Part shown: positions 1-7,652 of the stretch, in pieces | Layout of the letters: each line of letters starts with the position of its first letter | Position numbering within the stretch: the stretch's first letter is position 1 | Source of the DNA: Oligoflexia bacterium | GTDB lineage: Bacteria; Myxococcota_A; UBA796; UBA2385 | Reading direction: 5' to 3' | Assembly: GCA_013152105.1 (NCBI GenBank) | Contig: JAADHA010000096.1 | Coordinates: forward strand, 1-7,652 | Length of the DNA stretch: 7,652 nt | Translations under genes and position numbers: made by a program | The notes under the pieces: model-generated | Told to the model about the DNA's origin: nothing | Databases searched by the model: none | The model's input: the letters and a program-made list of their open reading frames with translations, nothing else

Positions 1-1588
1 GCCAGCTCACCTCGCGCAGGGCGGCCTGCCGCATCGCAGGGGTCCAGCCCGACTCGGCGAGCTGCTCAAGAGAGAGCATCGCCGGGGCGAGGAGCCGGGC
101 GTCGCCGCTGGCGGTGGGGTCGATGCGGTCGACGATGGCCGCAGCCACGCCTTGGGCCCAGGCCGCGGTCAGGTCCTGGGCCGCGGGCGACTCGAGCAGC
201 TCGGGTCCGGGCATCAGTGCGGGCAGGGTGTCCGGCAGGGTGTCCTTGCCCGCCATCGCCGAGGTGATCGCGGCGCGTCCCAGGGCGTAGGCGTGAACGA
301 CTTGCAGGCGTTCGTCGCCGTGGACCGCACCCCGTTTGTGGAGGTCGATGGGCAGGGCCCAGCTCGCCTGCTCCCGGAAGAAGTCCATATCGCCTGGCCA
401 CTGATCGAGCGCCGCCCCGTTGGGGAAAGGCGGGGCCAGGGCCAGGAGCCGGCTGCCCAGGCCTGCTATCAACCACGGCGAGAGCAGCAGCGCGGCGCGT
501 CCCCGTCGTCCCGCCTGCCACAAGGCCGCGCTGGCCAGGGCGACGACGGCGGCGGCCAGTGGGATCGCGGGGGCCGCGTAGCGAACCCCACCGGCGGTCG
601 GCACGTCGGGCCAGGCCGAGCGCTGCACCGGGAAGCGGACCAGCAGGTAGATCCCGAGCCAGGTGCCAAGCAAGCCCAGGACCAGCCGGGGCCAGCCGGG
701 TCGCCGCGCGATCGACACGGCCGCGACCAACAGGCTGACCGCGGCCATCACCCCCAGGACGGGTCCGAAGATCGGGTCACGCACACCCAGCAGACCGGCC
801 AACTGGTTGGGCATCACCAGGCCCATCAGCTTGCCCGGCAGGCGGGCCAGGCTGGGGACGGTCTCGCCCGCCTGGTAGATCGTCGCGGTCGGCCACTGGC
901 CCGTGAGCGCGGTGCGCAGGATGGCGGGAGAGAAGCCCACAGCGCCAGCGGCGATCACGCGAAGCAGGCGTCCCCAGTCGCGCATCAGGCCAATCCAGAC
1001 CAGCAGGCCGAGCACGGCGAAGGCCCCAGACCAGCCCACCCAGAGCAAGAGCCCCAGGCACAGCCCCAGGCAGAGGTCACGTCCGCGGCGTGATGGTCCC
1101 GCCGCCAGGGCGAGGGCCATCAGTACGATTGCGCTGCACTCGTAGTGGTTGCCCCAGGCGACGAGTCCCAGGCGCGACCAGGCCGGCGGGCTGGCCAGAA
1201 GGACCGCGGCCACTGCGCCCCCCGCGATCGGGCTGACGTGGCGCCAGGCGGCCTGGGTGAGGGCCCCGACCGCGACCGCGCCCAGCAAGATGGGGACCAG
1301 CTTCCAGACCAGCAGACTGGTCCCAAAGAGCGTGAAGAGCCCAGCGCCCAGCAGAGCATCCGCGGTACAGCCGCCGCAGAAGGGGCGGTACTGGAGCGGC
1401 AGGATGACGGCGGAGCCCGCGCTGAGGATCGCCTCGGCGTGGGCCGCGTTGTAGAGCTCTTCGGGGTCCAGTGTGACGGCGGTCGGGTTGGCCAGCAGCA
1501 GGAGCTGGAGGAGTCCAAAGACGCAGCCCGCTAGAAGCCCAGGGATGATGCCGCCGCGTGGGCGCGTCGCGGGAGAAGCGGACGCCAT
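1..1588 (-). CDS. Polytopic membrane protein, probable GT-C (PMT/ArnT-like) glycosyltransferase, 3' end missing
   Basis: An open frame of 529 codons without a stop runs from ATG at 1588 off the left edge. It is the only usable start: the frame has a stop 31 nt upstream with no ATG/GTG/TTG between, and GGGAG (1594-1598) lies 5 nt before it. The first 390 residues carry roughly 10 hydrophobic segments, the first near residues 13-33. After it comes an acidic loop with LDPEELY (40-46), the place where GT-C enzymes keep catalytic acidic residues. GNHYE (146-150) lies in a later loop, and RYAAPAIPL (337-345) resembles the RYxxPxxP segment seen in PMT/ArnT-type proteins. Residues 390-529 are mostly soluble and helical, and may be a C-terminal periplasmic or cytoplasmic domain. 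Members of these families transfer sugars from polyprenyl-phosphate donors to lipids or proteins on the outer face of the inner membrane; the acceptor here cannot be told. The gene follows the redox lipoprotein gene by 36 bp and is probably cotranscribed with it. The fold is inferred from pattern only; another polytopic family is possible. Confidence 0.55.
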   Translation of the reverse strand, partial: MASASPATRPRGGIIPGLLAGCVFGLLQLLLLANPTAVTLDPEELYNAAHAEAILSAGSAVILPLQYRPFCGGCTADALLGAGLFTLFGTSLLVWKLVPILLGAVAVGALTQAAWRHVSPIAGGAVAAVLLASPPAWSRLGLVAWGNHYECSAIVLMALALAAGPSRRGRDLCLGLCLGLLLWVGWSGAFAVLGLLVWIGLMRDWGRLLRVIAAGAVGFSPAILRTALTGQWPTATIYQAGETVPSLARLPGKLMGLVMPNQLAGLLGVRDPIFGPVLGVMAAVSLLVAAVSIARRPGWPRLVLGLLGTWLGIYLLVRFPVQRSAWPDVPTAGGVRYAAPAIPLAAAVVALASAALWQAGRRGRAALLLSPWLIAGLGSRLLALAPPFPNGAALDQWPGDMDFFREQASWALPIDLHKRGAVHGDERLQVVHAYALGRAAITSAMAGKDTLPDTLPALMPGPELLESPAAQDLTAAWAQGVAAAIVDRIDPTASGDARLLAPAMLSLEQLAESGWTPAMRQAALREVSW

Positions 1589-1593
1589 CCTGG

Positions 1594-1598
1594 CTCCC
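1594..1598 (-). promoter_or_regulatory. Ribosome binding site of the GT-C-like gene
   Basis: On the minus strand GGGAG lies 5 nt before the ATG at 1588, inside the 36-bp gap after the lipoprotein stop. It supports this start. No terminator-like hairpin is visible in the gap, which fits cotranscription of the two genes. Confidence 0.6.
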
Positions 1599-1624
1599 GG
1601 TGCTTGCTCAGCGCGGAATCAGTA

Positions 1625-2374
1625 TCAGAGCCAGGCCTTGAGCTGGTCATCCGAGAGGCGGGCCGGGTGACCGCGCCACACGATCTTGCCGTCCTTGACA
1701 AGCGCCGCGGCGGGGATGCCGCTGACGTTGAACCACTTGGACAGGGCACCGGTCTCCTTGGCGATCGGGAAGGTGACGCCGCCTTCCTTGAGGAAGTCCA
1801 TCACTTTTGCGTCCGTTGAGGACTTCGTGACCTTGGTGAAGCCGACCACCTGCAGGCCCATGGAGCGGTAATTCTGGTAGCGGGTCTCCAGGGCCGGGGC
1901 TTCGTGCTTGCAGTGGGGACACCAGGCTTCGAAGAAGACCACCAGGGTTGGCTTTCCGCTGGTCAGGTCGACATCGTCTTCGCCCTGGTACCACTTCTCG
2001 ACTTCCCAGGTGGCGGGTGCGTCCTTTCCGATGACGGAGAGCTCTTGTTCCATCTTGCGGGCCTTGCGGTAGGCGGTCGTGGTGCCGTAGTCCGTCTTGA
2101 GCGTCGCGAGCTTGGCCTTGGCTTCGTCGAACTTGTTTTCGCGGGACAGGGCGGCGATGTCCTTGAGCAGCGCGTTTGCCTTGGTTTCGGCCGCGGAATT
2201 GGTCCCAGTGGCGGCTGCGGCGCCCTTCGCGGCACGGCTTGCGCCGGGGTTGGCCTTGAGTGCCTTGACTTCGCCCTCCAGGGTAGCGACGCGTTGCTCC
2301 AGGGCGTCCACCTTGTCGGCGGGAGCGCAGCCAGCGAGCAAGGTTGCGGCGAGGACGAGGGTGCGAGCGTTCAT
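1625..2374 (-). CDS. TlpA-like thioredoxin-fold lipoprotein with CPHC active site
   Basis: A 249-residue protein probably acting as a thiol:disulfide oxidoreductase in the periplasm, anchored by lipid. Residues 1-16 form a lipoprotein signal with lipobox LAGC (lipidated Cys16; Ala at +2, which under E. coli rules would send it to the outer membrane). Residues 20-40 (VDALEQRVATLEGEVKALK) show a heptad-like coiled coil. An Ala-rich linker (44-62) and a helical segment (63-115) follow. The C-terminal domain, about 117-249, is thioredoxin/AhpC-TSA-like: a hydrophobic strand TLVVFFEA, the active site W151-C152-P153-H154-C155, and a cis-proline candidate at Pro221 in SGIPAAAL followed by VKDGKIVWRG. 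The start at 2374 is chosen over an in-frame ATG at 2419 because it has GGAG 6 nt upstream and puts the signal peptide at the true N terminus. The partner is unknown: candidates are cytochrome c maturation, general disulfide exchange, or a neighbour-encoded client. Family assignment is strong; the specific role is open. Confidence 0.88.
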   Translation of the reverse strand: MNARTLVLAATLLAGCAPADKVDALEQRVATLEGEVKALKANPGASRAAKGAAAATGTNSAAETKANALLKDIAALSRENKFDEAKAKLATLKTDYGTTTAYRKARKMEQELSVIGKDAPATWEVEKWYQGEDDVDLTSGKPTLVVFFEAWCPHCKHEAPALETRYQNYRSMGLQVVGFTKVTKSSTDAKVMDFLKEGGVTFPIAKETGALSKWFNVSGIPAAALVKDGKIVWRGHPARLSDDQLKAWL

Positions 2375-2379
2375 CGAAG

Positions 2380-2384
2380 TCTCC
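2380..2384 (-). promoter_or_regulatory. Ribosome binding site deciding the lipoprotein start
   Basis: On the minus strand GGAGA is placed so that GGAG sits 6 nt before the ATG at 2374. The longer reading from 2419 would add 15 residues before the signal peptide. Confidence 0.65.
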
Positions 2385-2443
2385 AGGCGAGGAACCGCCA
2401 GGCGGAGCGACAGGCCCACCCTGGGCGGAGAGAAGGTCCTGCC

Positions 2444-2473
2444 CTCCTACCCGTCTGTGGGTCAGGGTGGCAA
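2444..2473 (-). promoter_or_regulatory. Candidate sigma70-type promoter for the lipoprotein unit
   Basis: On the minus strand TTGCCA (2473-2468, 5 of 6 to TTGACA) is followed after 18 bp by TAGGAG (2449-2444, only 3 of 6 to TATAAT). It would give a leader of about 60 nt. The -35 box overlaps one CACCCTG copy. The match is weak and could be chance. Confidence 0.22.
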
Positions 2474-2509
2474 CTGTCGCAGGCCCGTGACCGGGTCCAA
2501 GGCACCCTG
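2463..2509. repeat. Inverted repeat TCAGGGTG / CACCCTGA, part of a three-copy motif
   Basis: TCAGGGTG at 2462-2469 is the exact inverse of CACCCTGA at 2503-2510. A further copy, CCACCCTG at 2416-2423, is the inverse of CAGGGTGG at 2463-2470. So one central copy can pair with either flanking copy. The arms are 33 to 39 nt apart, too far for a typical intrinsic terminator and with no T tract, so a protein-binding site is more likely than a terminator, if it is real. Confidence 0.3.
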
Positions 2510-2630
2510 AAACCCCCGATCATGCCGTTGGCGTGGGGCTTGCGGAGCTGATGCGGACTTGGCCGGACCGGTTGCCGCGGGCGTGCTTGCGGGATACCTG
2601 GCGCGCCGCTGCCCCTGGGCTCGACCTCCC

Positions 2631-2634
2631 GAGG
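2631..2634 (+). promoter_or_regulatory. Ribosome binding site deciding the nuoJ start
   Basis: GAGG lies directly before ATG 2635 and 6 nt before ATG 2641. Only the second has workable spacing, so translation most likely begins with MLHAVIFYFFA. Confidence 0.55.
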
Positions 2635-2640
2635 ATGCTG

Positions 2641-3144
2641 ATGCTCCACGCGGTCATCTTCTACTTCTTCGCGATCATGACCATCCTCGCTGGACTGGCC
2701 GTGGTCACGCGGCGCAGCCCGATCGCCGCGGCCATCGCCCTGGTCGTGACCTTCTTCTTTCAGGCCAGCCTCTACGTGCTGCTGGACGCCCACTTTGTGG
2801 CCGTCGCCCAGATCCTGGTCTACGCCGGCGCCATCATGGTGCTCTTCATCTTCGTGATGATGCTGTTGAACCTGCGCGGCTCGGACCCGGGCACATTGCC
2901 GCACATCCCCGGTCGGGCCCTGGCCGGACTCGCGGTCGCCGGACTGGTGGGTACCGGCCTGGTCGTGTCCCTCGAAGGCCTGCGGATGATGGACATGGGG
3001 CCGGCGCCGGACGACTTCGGGACGATCGAACAGGTCGGCGCCCTCATCTTCAACGGCACCTATCTGCTCCCCTTTGAAGTCGCATCGGTGCTGCTGACGG
3101 TCGCCATGGTGGGCGCCGTCGTGCTAGCCAAGCGGGAGGTCTGA
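2641..3144 (+). CDS. nuoJ: NADH:quinone oxidoreductase subunit J
   Basis: A 167-residue membrane subunit of Complex I, in the usual NuoJ size range. It has five predicted membrane helices (about 1-21, 27-47, 53-75, 92-112, 144-164). The family signature lies in helix 3: residues 52-77 read FVAVAQILVYAGAIMVLFIF and onward, including the YAGAIMVLF stretch that carries the mobile pi-bulge known from Complex I structures. The last helix begins PFEVASVLL (144-152) and ends in VGAVVLAKR (158-166), also typical. NuoJ sits in the membrane arm next to NuoA and NuoK and helps couple quinone reduction to proton pumping. The frame is open back to a GTG at 2533, but family N termini begin right before the FYxFA segment, and GAGG (2631-2634) is 6 nt before the ATG at 2641; the ATG at 2635 would have no spacing. 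The stop overlaps the nuoK start by one base. It is the first nuo gene in this unit, with no nuoI upstream. Confidence 0.95.
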   Translation: MLHAVIFYFFAIMTILAGLAVVTRRSPIAAAIALVVTFFFQASLYVLLDAHFVAVAQILVYAGAIMVLFIFVMMLLNLRGSDPGTLPHIPGRALAGLAVAGLVGTGLVVSLEGLRMMDMGPAPDDFGTIEQVGALIFNGTYLLPFEVASVLLTVAMVGAVVLAKREV

Positions 3145-3452
3145 TGGACCAGGTCGGGCTGTATCCGGTGCTCTTCACCAGCGTTGCGCTGTTCATGATC
3201 GGCGCGGCCGGTGTGCTGAGCCGTCGCAATGCGCTGATCGTGCTGATGTGCATCGAGCTGATGCTGAATTCGGTGAACCTGGCCTTTGTCGGCTTTGCCC
3301 GGCACCTTGGGCAGGCGGACGGTCACGTCTTCGCCATCTTCGTCATGGCGGTCGCCGCTGCCGAGGCCGCCGTGGGTCTGGCGCTCGTCATTCTGCTCTT
3401 CCGACACAAGGCCTCGGTTGACCTCGAGAACTTCACGATGCTGAAGGGCTGA
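3144..3452 (+). CDS. nuoK: NADH:quinone oxidoreductase subunit K
   Basis: A 102-residue protein with three membrane helices (about 7-25, 30-52, 61-86), the standard NuoK length. It belongs to the MrpC/NuoK family and forms part of the proton path at the junction of NuoJ and NuoN. The two key intramembrane glutamates are present: Glu38 in VLMCIELMLNSVNL and Glu74 in AVAAAEAAVGLAL, matching E. coli Glu36 and Glu72. The ATG shares its A with the nuoJ stop (TGATG), and GGGAGG (3134-3139) lies 4 nt upstream, within the end of nuoJ, so translation is probably coupled. nuoL follows after 20 nt. Nothing is missing or unusual. Confidence 0.97.
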   Translation: MDQVGLYPVLFTSVALFMIGAAGVLSRRNALIVLMCIELMLNSVNLAFVGFARHLGQADGHVFAIFVMAVAAAEAAVGLALVILLFRHKASVDLENFTMLKG

Positions 3453-3462
3453 CCCCGCCGGC

Positions 3463-3466
3463 GGAG
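3463..3466 (+). promoter_or_regulatory. Ribosome binding site for the GTG start of nuoL
   Basis: GGAG stands 6 nt before GTG at 3473 in the 20-nt gap after nuoK. It supports a GTG start, the only non-ATG start among the five nuo genes here. Confidence 0.65.
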
Positions 3467-3472
3467 ACTGCT

Positions 3473-5518
<2,046 letters not shown>

Positions 5519-5519
5519 C

Positions 5520-7055
5520 ATGAACCACCTGCTCAGCCTGGTCACCTTCCTGCCTCTGATCGGGGCCCTGGTCGTCTTCGTGTCTCCCAAGGGCACCGCG
5601 AAGTGGCTGGCCCTGGCCGTCTCCTTGCTGACCTTTGTGGTCTCCGTCCCGCTGTGGTTCCTCTACGATCCCGCTGCCCACGGTCTGGCCGGCTGGGAGA
5701 CCTTCCAGTTGGTCGACGGGCCCTACCCCTGGATTGCGGACCTGGGCATCTCGTACACGGTCGGCATCGACGGCATCTCGCTGCTGCTGGTGCTGTTGAC
5801 GACGCTGCTGACCCCGCTGGTCATCTACAGCAGCATGTCTTCGATCCACAAAAAGGTCGGTCAGTATATGGGCTTCATGCTCATCCTCGAGACCGCGATG
5901 CTGGGCAGCTTCGTCGCGCTGGACACGTTCTTGTTCTACGTGTTCTGGGAACTGATGCTCATCCCGATGTACTTCATCATCGGGGTGTGGGGCGGCCCCA
6001 ACCGCGTCTATGCGGCGCTCAAGTTCTTCATCTACACCTTGGTCGGTTCGCTCTTGATGCTGATCGCCATCGTGGCCCTCTACGTCTTCCACTTCCAGCA
6101 GTTTGGCTTCTGGTCGGCCAGCATCCTGGACCTCTACAATGTGGCGCTGCCCTTCCGCACAGAAGCGCTGCTCTTCGCCGCCTTCGTGCTGGCTTTCGCC
6201 ATCAAGGTCCCGATGTTCCCGCTCCACACCTGGCTGCCGGACGCCCACGTCCAAGCGCCAACCGGGGGTTCGGTCATTCTGGCTGGCGTCATGCTGAAGC
6301 TCGGGACCTATGGCTTCCTGCGCTTCGCCATGCCGCTCTTTCCCCAGGCTACGCACGAATACGGGGGCGTGATCGCGGGACTCGCGGCCATCGGGATCGT
6401 GTACGGCGCGCTGGTGGCCATGGCGCAGGACGACATGAAGAAGCTGGTCGCCTACAGCTCGGTGTCCCATATGGGCGTGATCATGTTGGGGCTGTTCGCC
6501 CTGAACACCGAGGGGGTCAGCGGCTCGGTCTACCAGATGCTCAACCACGGGCTCAGCACGGGCGCGCTCTTCCTGTTGGTGGGCATCATCTACGAGCGGC
6601 GCCACACGCGCGAGATCGCCGAATACGGCGGCCTGGCCACGTCGATGCCCAAGTACAGCTTCGTGCTGCTCGTGGTTGCCTTTTCCAGCATCGGCTTGCC
6701 GGGGCTCAACGGCTTCATCGGTGAAGCCCTCTCGCTGCTCGGCGCCTTTCATACCCACCCGGTTGCCACCGTCGTGGGGACCTCGGGCGTCATCTTCGGT
6801 GCCGTCTATATGCTGTGGATGGTCCAGCGCGTGGTCTTCGGCCCGCTCACGATCGAAGCCAACAAGACGATGCCCGATCTCACGGGTCGAGAGATCGCCT
6901 ACCTCGCACCCATCCTGGTGTTGATCGTCGTGATGGGCGTCGCGCCCGGGCCCATCCTGGCCAAGCTCGAGCCCTCGGTTGACCGACTGCTGGTCCAAGT
7001 CAACTCGCAGGTCGATCTGCTGGCCCAGCCGGACGTGGCAGGAGGTCAGCGATGA
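5520..7055 (+). CDS. nuoM: NADH:quinone oxidoreductase subunit M, antiporter-like proton channel
   Basis: A 511-residue protein, the normal NuoM size (E. coli 509), with about 14 predicted membrane helices. It forms the middle antiporter-like channel of Complex I, between NuoL and NuoN. Channel residues matched by eye to E. coli are present: Glu144 in FWELMLIPMYFIIG, Lys229 (K234) in FAIKVPMFPLHTWLPDAHVQAP, Lys260 (K265) in GVMLKLGTYG, His343 (H348) in LNHGLSTGALFLLVG, and Glu402 (E407) in NGFIGEALSLLGAF. The frame is open upstream into nuoL (to an ATG at 5415), but MNHLLSL at 5520 gives the family N terminus and begins one base after the nuoL stop, preceded by the purine-rich GGTGGGGGG. The stop overlaps the nuoN start in ATGA. 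Nothing is broken. Confidence 0.97.
   Translation: MNHLLSLVTFLPLIGALVVFVSPKGTAKWLALAVSLLTFVVSVPLWFLYDPAAHGLAGWETFQLVDGPYPWIADLGISYTVGIDGISLLLVLLTTLLTPLVIYSSMSSIHKKVGQYMGFMLILETAMLGSFVALDTFLFYVFWELMLIPMYFIIGVWGGPNRVYAALKFFIYTLVGSLLMLIAIVALYVFHFQQFGFWSASILDLYNVALPFRTEALLFAAFVLAFAIKVPMFPLHTWLPDAHVQAPTGGSVILAGVMLKLGTYGFLRFAMPLFPQATHEYGGVIAGLAAIGIVYGALVAMAQDDMKKLVAYSSVSHMGVIMLGLFALNTEGVSGSVYQMLNHGLSTGALFLLVGIIYERRHTREIAEYGGLATSMPKYSFVLLVVAFSSIGLPGLNGFIGEALSLLGAFHTHPVATVVGTSGVIFGAVYMLWMVQRVVFGPLTIEANKTMPDLTGREIAYLAPILVLIVVMGVAPGPILAKLEPSVDRLLVQVNSQVDLLAQPDVAGGQR
7041..7045 (+). promoter_or_regulatory. Strong ribosome binding site of nuoN inside the nuoM end
   Basis: GGAGG, within AGGAGGT, sits 6 nt before the nuoN ATG at 7052. 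It is the most complete Shine-Dalgarno sequence in the window and fits coupled translation across the ATGA overlap. Confidence 0.7.
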
Positions 7056-7652
7056 GCTTCGACATCGGTGAGCTTCGCTACATCGCTCCGCAGATCACGG
7101 TCTTCCTGTTTGGGCTGCTGGTCCTGATGAACGACGTCCTGTTCCGCAAGTCCAGCCGCGAGATCAGCCTGTCAGTGACCCTGTTGGGCCTGGGTGTCGC
7201 GGCCTTGCTCAACCTGCTGACCTTGCAGGGTCTGGACGCACCCGTCCTGGCCTTCAACGGCATGTTGGCCGTGGACCAGTTCGGGCTCTTCTTGAACTTC
7301 GTCATCCTGCTGGCGGGCGCGGCCTCGCTGCTGATCGGGCACGACTTCCTGCGTCGCGTCGATGTGGCGGTGCCCGAGTACAACCCGATGGTGCTGTTCA
7401 CGGTCTTCGGCATGCTGCTGATGGCCAACGCCAACGACCTGATGCTGCTGTTCATCTCGCTCGAGATCATGTCCATCGGGCTGTATGTGCTGACCGGCAT
7501 CAACCGGGGTGAAGTCAAGGGTGCGGAAGGGGCCTTCAAGTACTTCGTGATGGGGGCCTTCGCGTCCTCCTTCCTGCTCATGGGCATCGCCTTCATCTAC
7601 GGTACGGTGGGCAGCACCCAACTCCGCGCGGTCGCCCAGTGGTTCGCCATCA
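7052..7652 (+). CDS. nuoN: NADH:quinone oxidoreductase subunit N, 5' part
   Basis: The first 200 codons of NuoN, cut by the right edge; full-length members have roughly 480-500 residues, so about 40 percent is visible. NuoN is the antiporter-like channel nearest the quinone end, packed against NuoK. Residues visible and matched to E. coli: Glu138 (E133) in LFISLEIMSIGLYVLTG, and Glu159 and Lys163 (E154, K158) in AEGAFKYFVMGAFASSFLLMG. The early DQFGLFLNFVILL segment (75-87) is also typical of the family. The ATG overlaps the nuoM stop by 4 nt (ATGA). The visible part has no frameshift. The gene order J-K-L-M-N is the classical one. Confidence 0.95.
   Translation, partial: MSFDIGELRYIAPQITVFLFGLLVLMNDVLFRKSSREISLSVTLLGLGVAALLNLLTLQGLDAPVLAFNGMLAVDQFGLFLNFVILLAGAASLLIGHDFLRRVDVAVPEYNPMVLFTVFGMLLMANANDLMLLFISLEIMSIGLYVLTGINRGEVKGAEGAFKYFVMGAFASSFLLMGIAFIYGTVGSTQLRAVAQWFAI

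Larger units (their letters stand above)
2375..2640. promoter_or_regulatory. Divergent intergenic region between the lipoprotein gene and nuoJ
   Basis: These 266 bp separate two outward-reading transcription units and should hold both promoters. No convincing gene, tRNA or nuoI remnant is visible: I see no ferredoxin-type CxxCxxC cysteine pattern in the plus-strand frames. The plus frame of nuoJ stays open back to a GTG at 2533, but that extension looks non-coding. The heptamer CACCCTG occurs three times in alternating orientation (2417-2423, 2463-2469, 2503-2509). Promoter boxes are weak by eye, as expected for high-GC DNA. For nuoJ, TTGCCG (2572-2577) with GATACC (2593-2598) at 15 bp spacing is the best I see, and it is poor. 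Confidence 0.5.

Noticed and set aside
152..1093. A plus-strand open frame (313 codons) across the left block
   Set aside because: It is Gln/Gly/Arg-rich without any motif, while the opposite strand reads a continuous 529-codon membrane protein with a good ribosome binding site and an operon neighbour.
2572..2598. A sigma70-like promoter for nuoJ (TTGCCG, 15 bp, GATACC)
   Set aside because: The -10 box matches only 3 of 6 and the spacing is short. A promoter is expected in this region, but this one is not strong enough to list on its own.
2533..2640. A 36-residue N-terminal extension of NuoJ from a GTG
   Set aside because: The added residues are Arg/Pro/Trp-rich, unlike NuoJ N termini, and the ribosome binding site favours ATG 2641.

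Overview
The window is high-GC bacterial DNA with strong G/C preference at third codon positions and good Shine-Dalgarno (SD) sequences before nearly every start. A lipobox lipoprotein with a periplasmic-type thioredoxin domain and a proton-pumping Complex I membrane arm point to a Gram-negative bacterium. A deltaproteobacterial or myxobacterial type lineage is a plausible guess, but nothing here fixes the taxon.

Layout: two divergent blocks. The left block (1-2374, minus strand) holds a TlpA-like thioredoxin lipoprotein (2374 to 1625). After 36 bp comes a large polytopic membrane protein that looks like a GT-C (PMT/ArnT-like) glycosyltransferase (1588, running off the left edge). A 266-bp intergenic region (2375-2640) separates this pair from the right block. 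The right block (2641-7652, plus strand) is nuoJ-nuoK-nuoL-nuoM-nuoN, tightly packed with 1-nt and 4-nt stop/start overlaps or short gaps; nuoN is cut by the right edge.

How the genes work together: NuoJ, K, L, M and N form most of the membrane arm of NADH:quinone oxidoreductase. NuoL, M and N are the three antiporter-like proton channels, and J and K carry the link toward the quinone site. All the charged channel residues I could place by alignment with the E. coli subunits are present, so the arm looks functional. The remaining subunits (A-I, including all Fe-S and flavin subunits, and H) are not in the window. Because nuoJ is preceded by a divergent gene and not by nuoI, the nuo genes appear to be split over at least two loci. 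The left pair may form a cell-envelope unit (redox lipoprotein plus membrane glycosyltransferase), but its substrate is unknown.

I found no clear undescribed system. The points most worth a second look are the split nuo cluster, a CxxC pair in the first predicted periplasmic loop of the glycosyltransferase-like protein next to a periplasmic thiol-redox lipoprotein, and a thrice-repeated CACCCTG motif between the divergent units.
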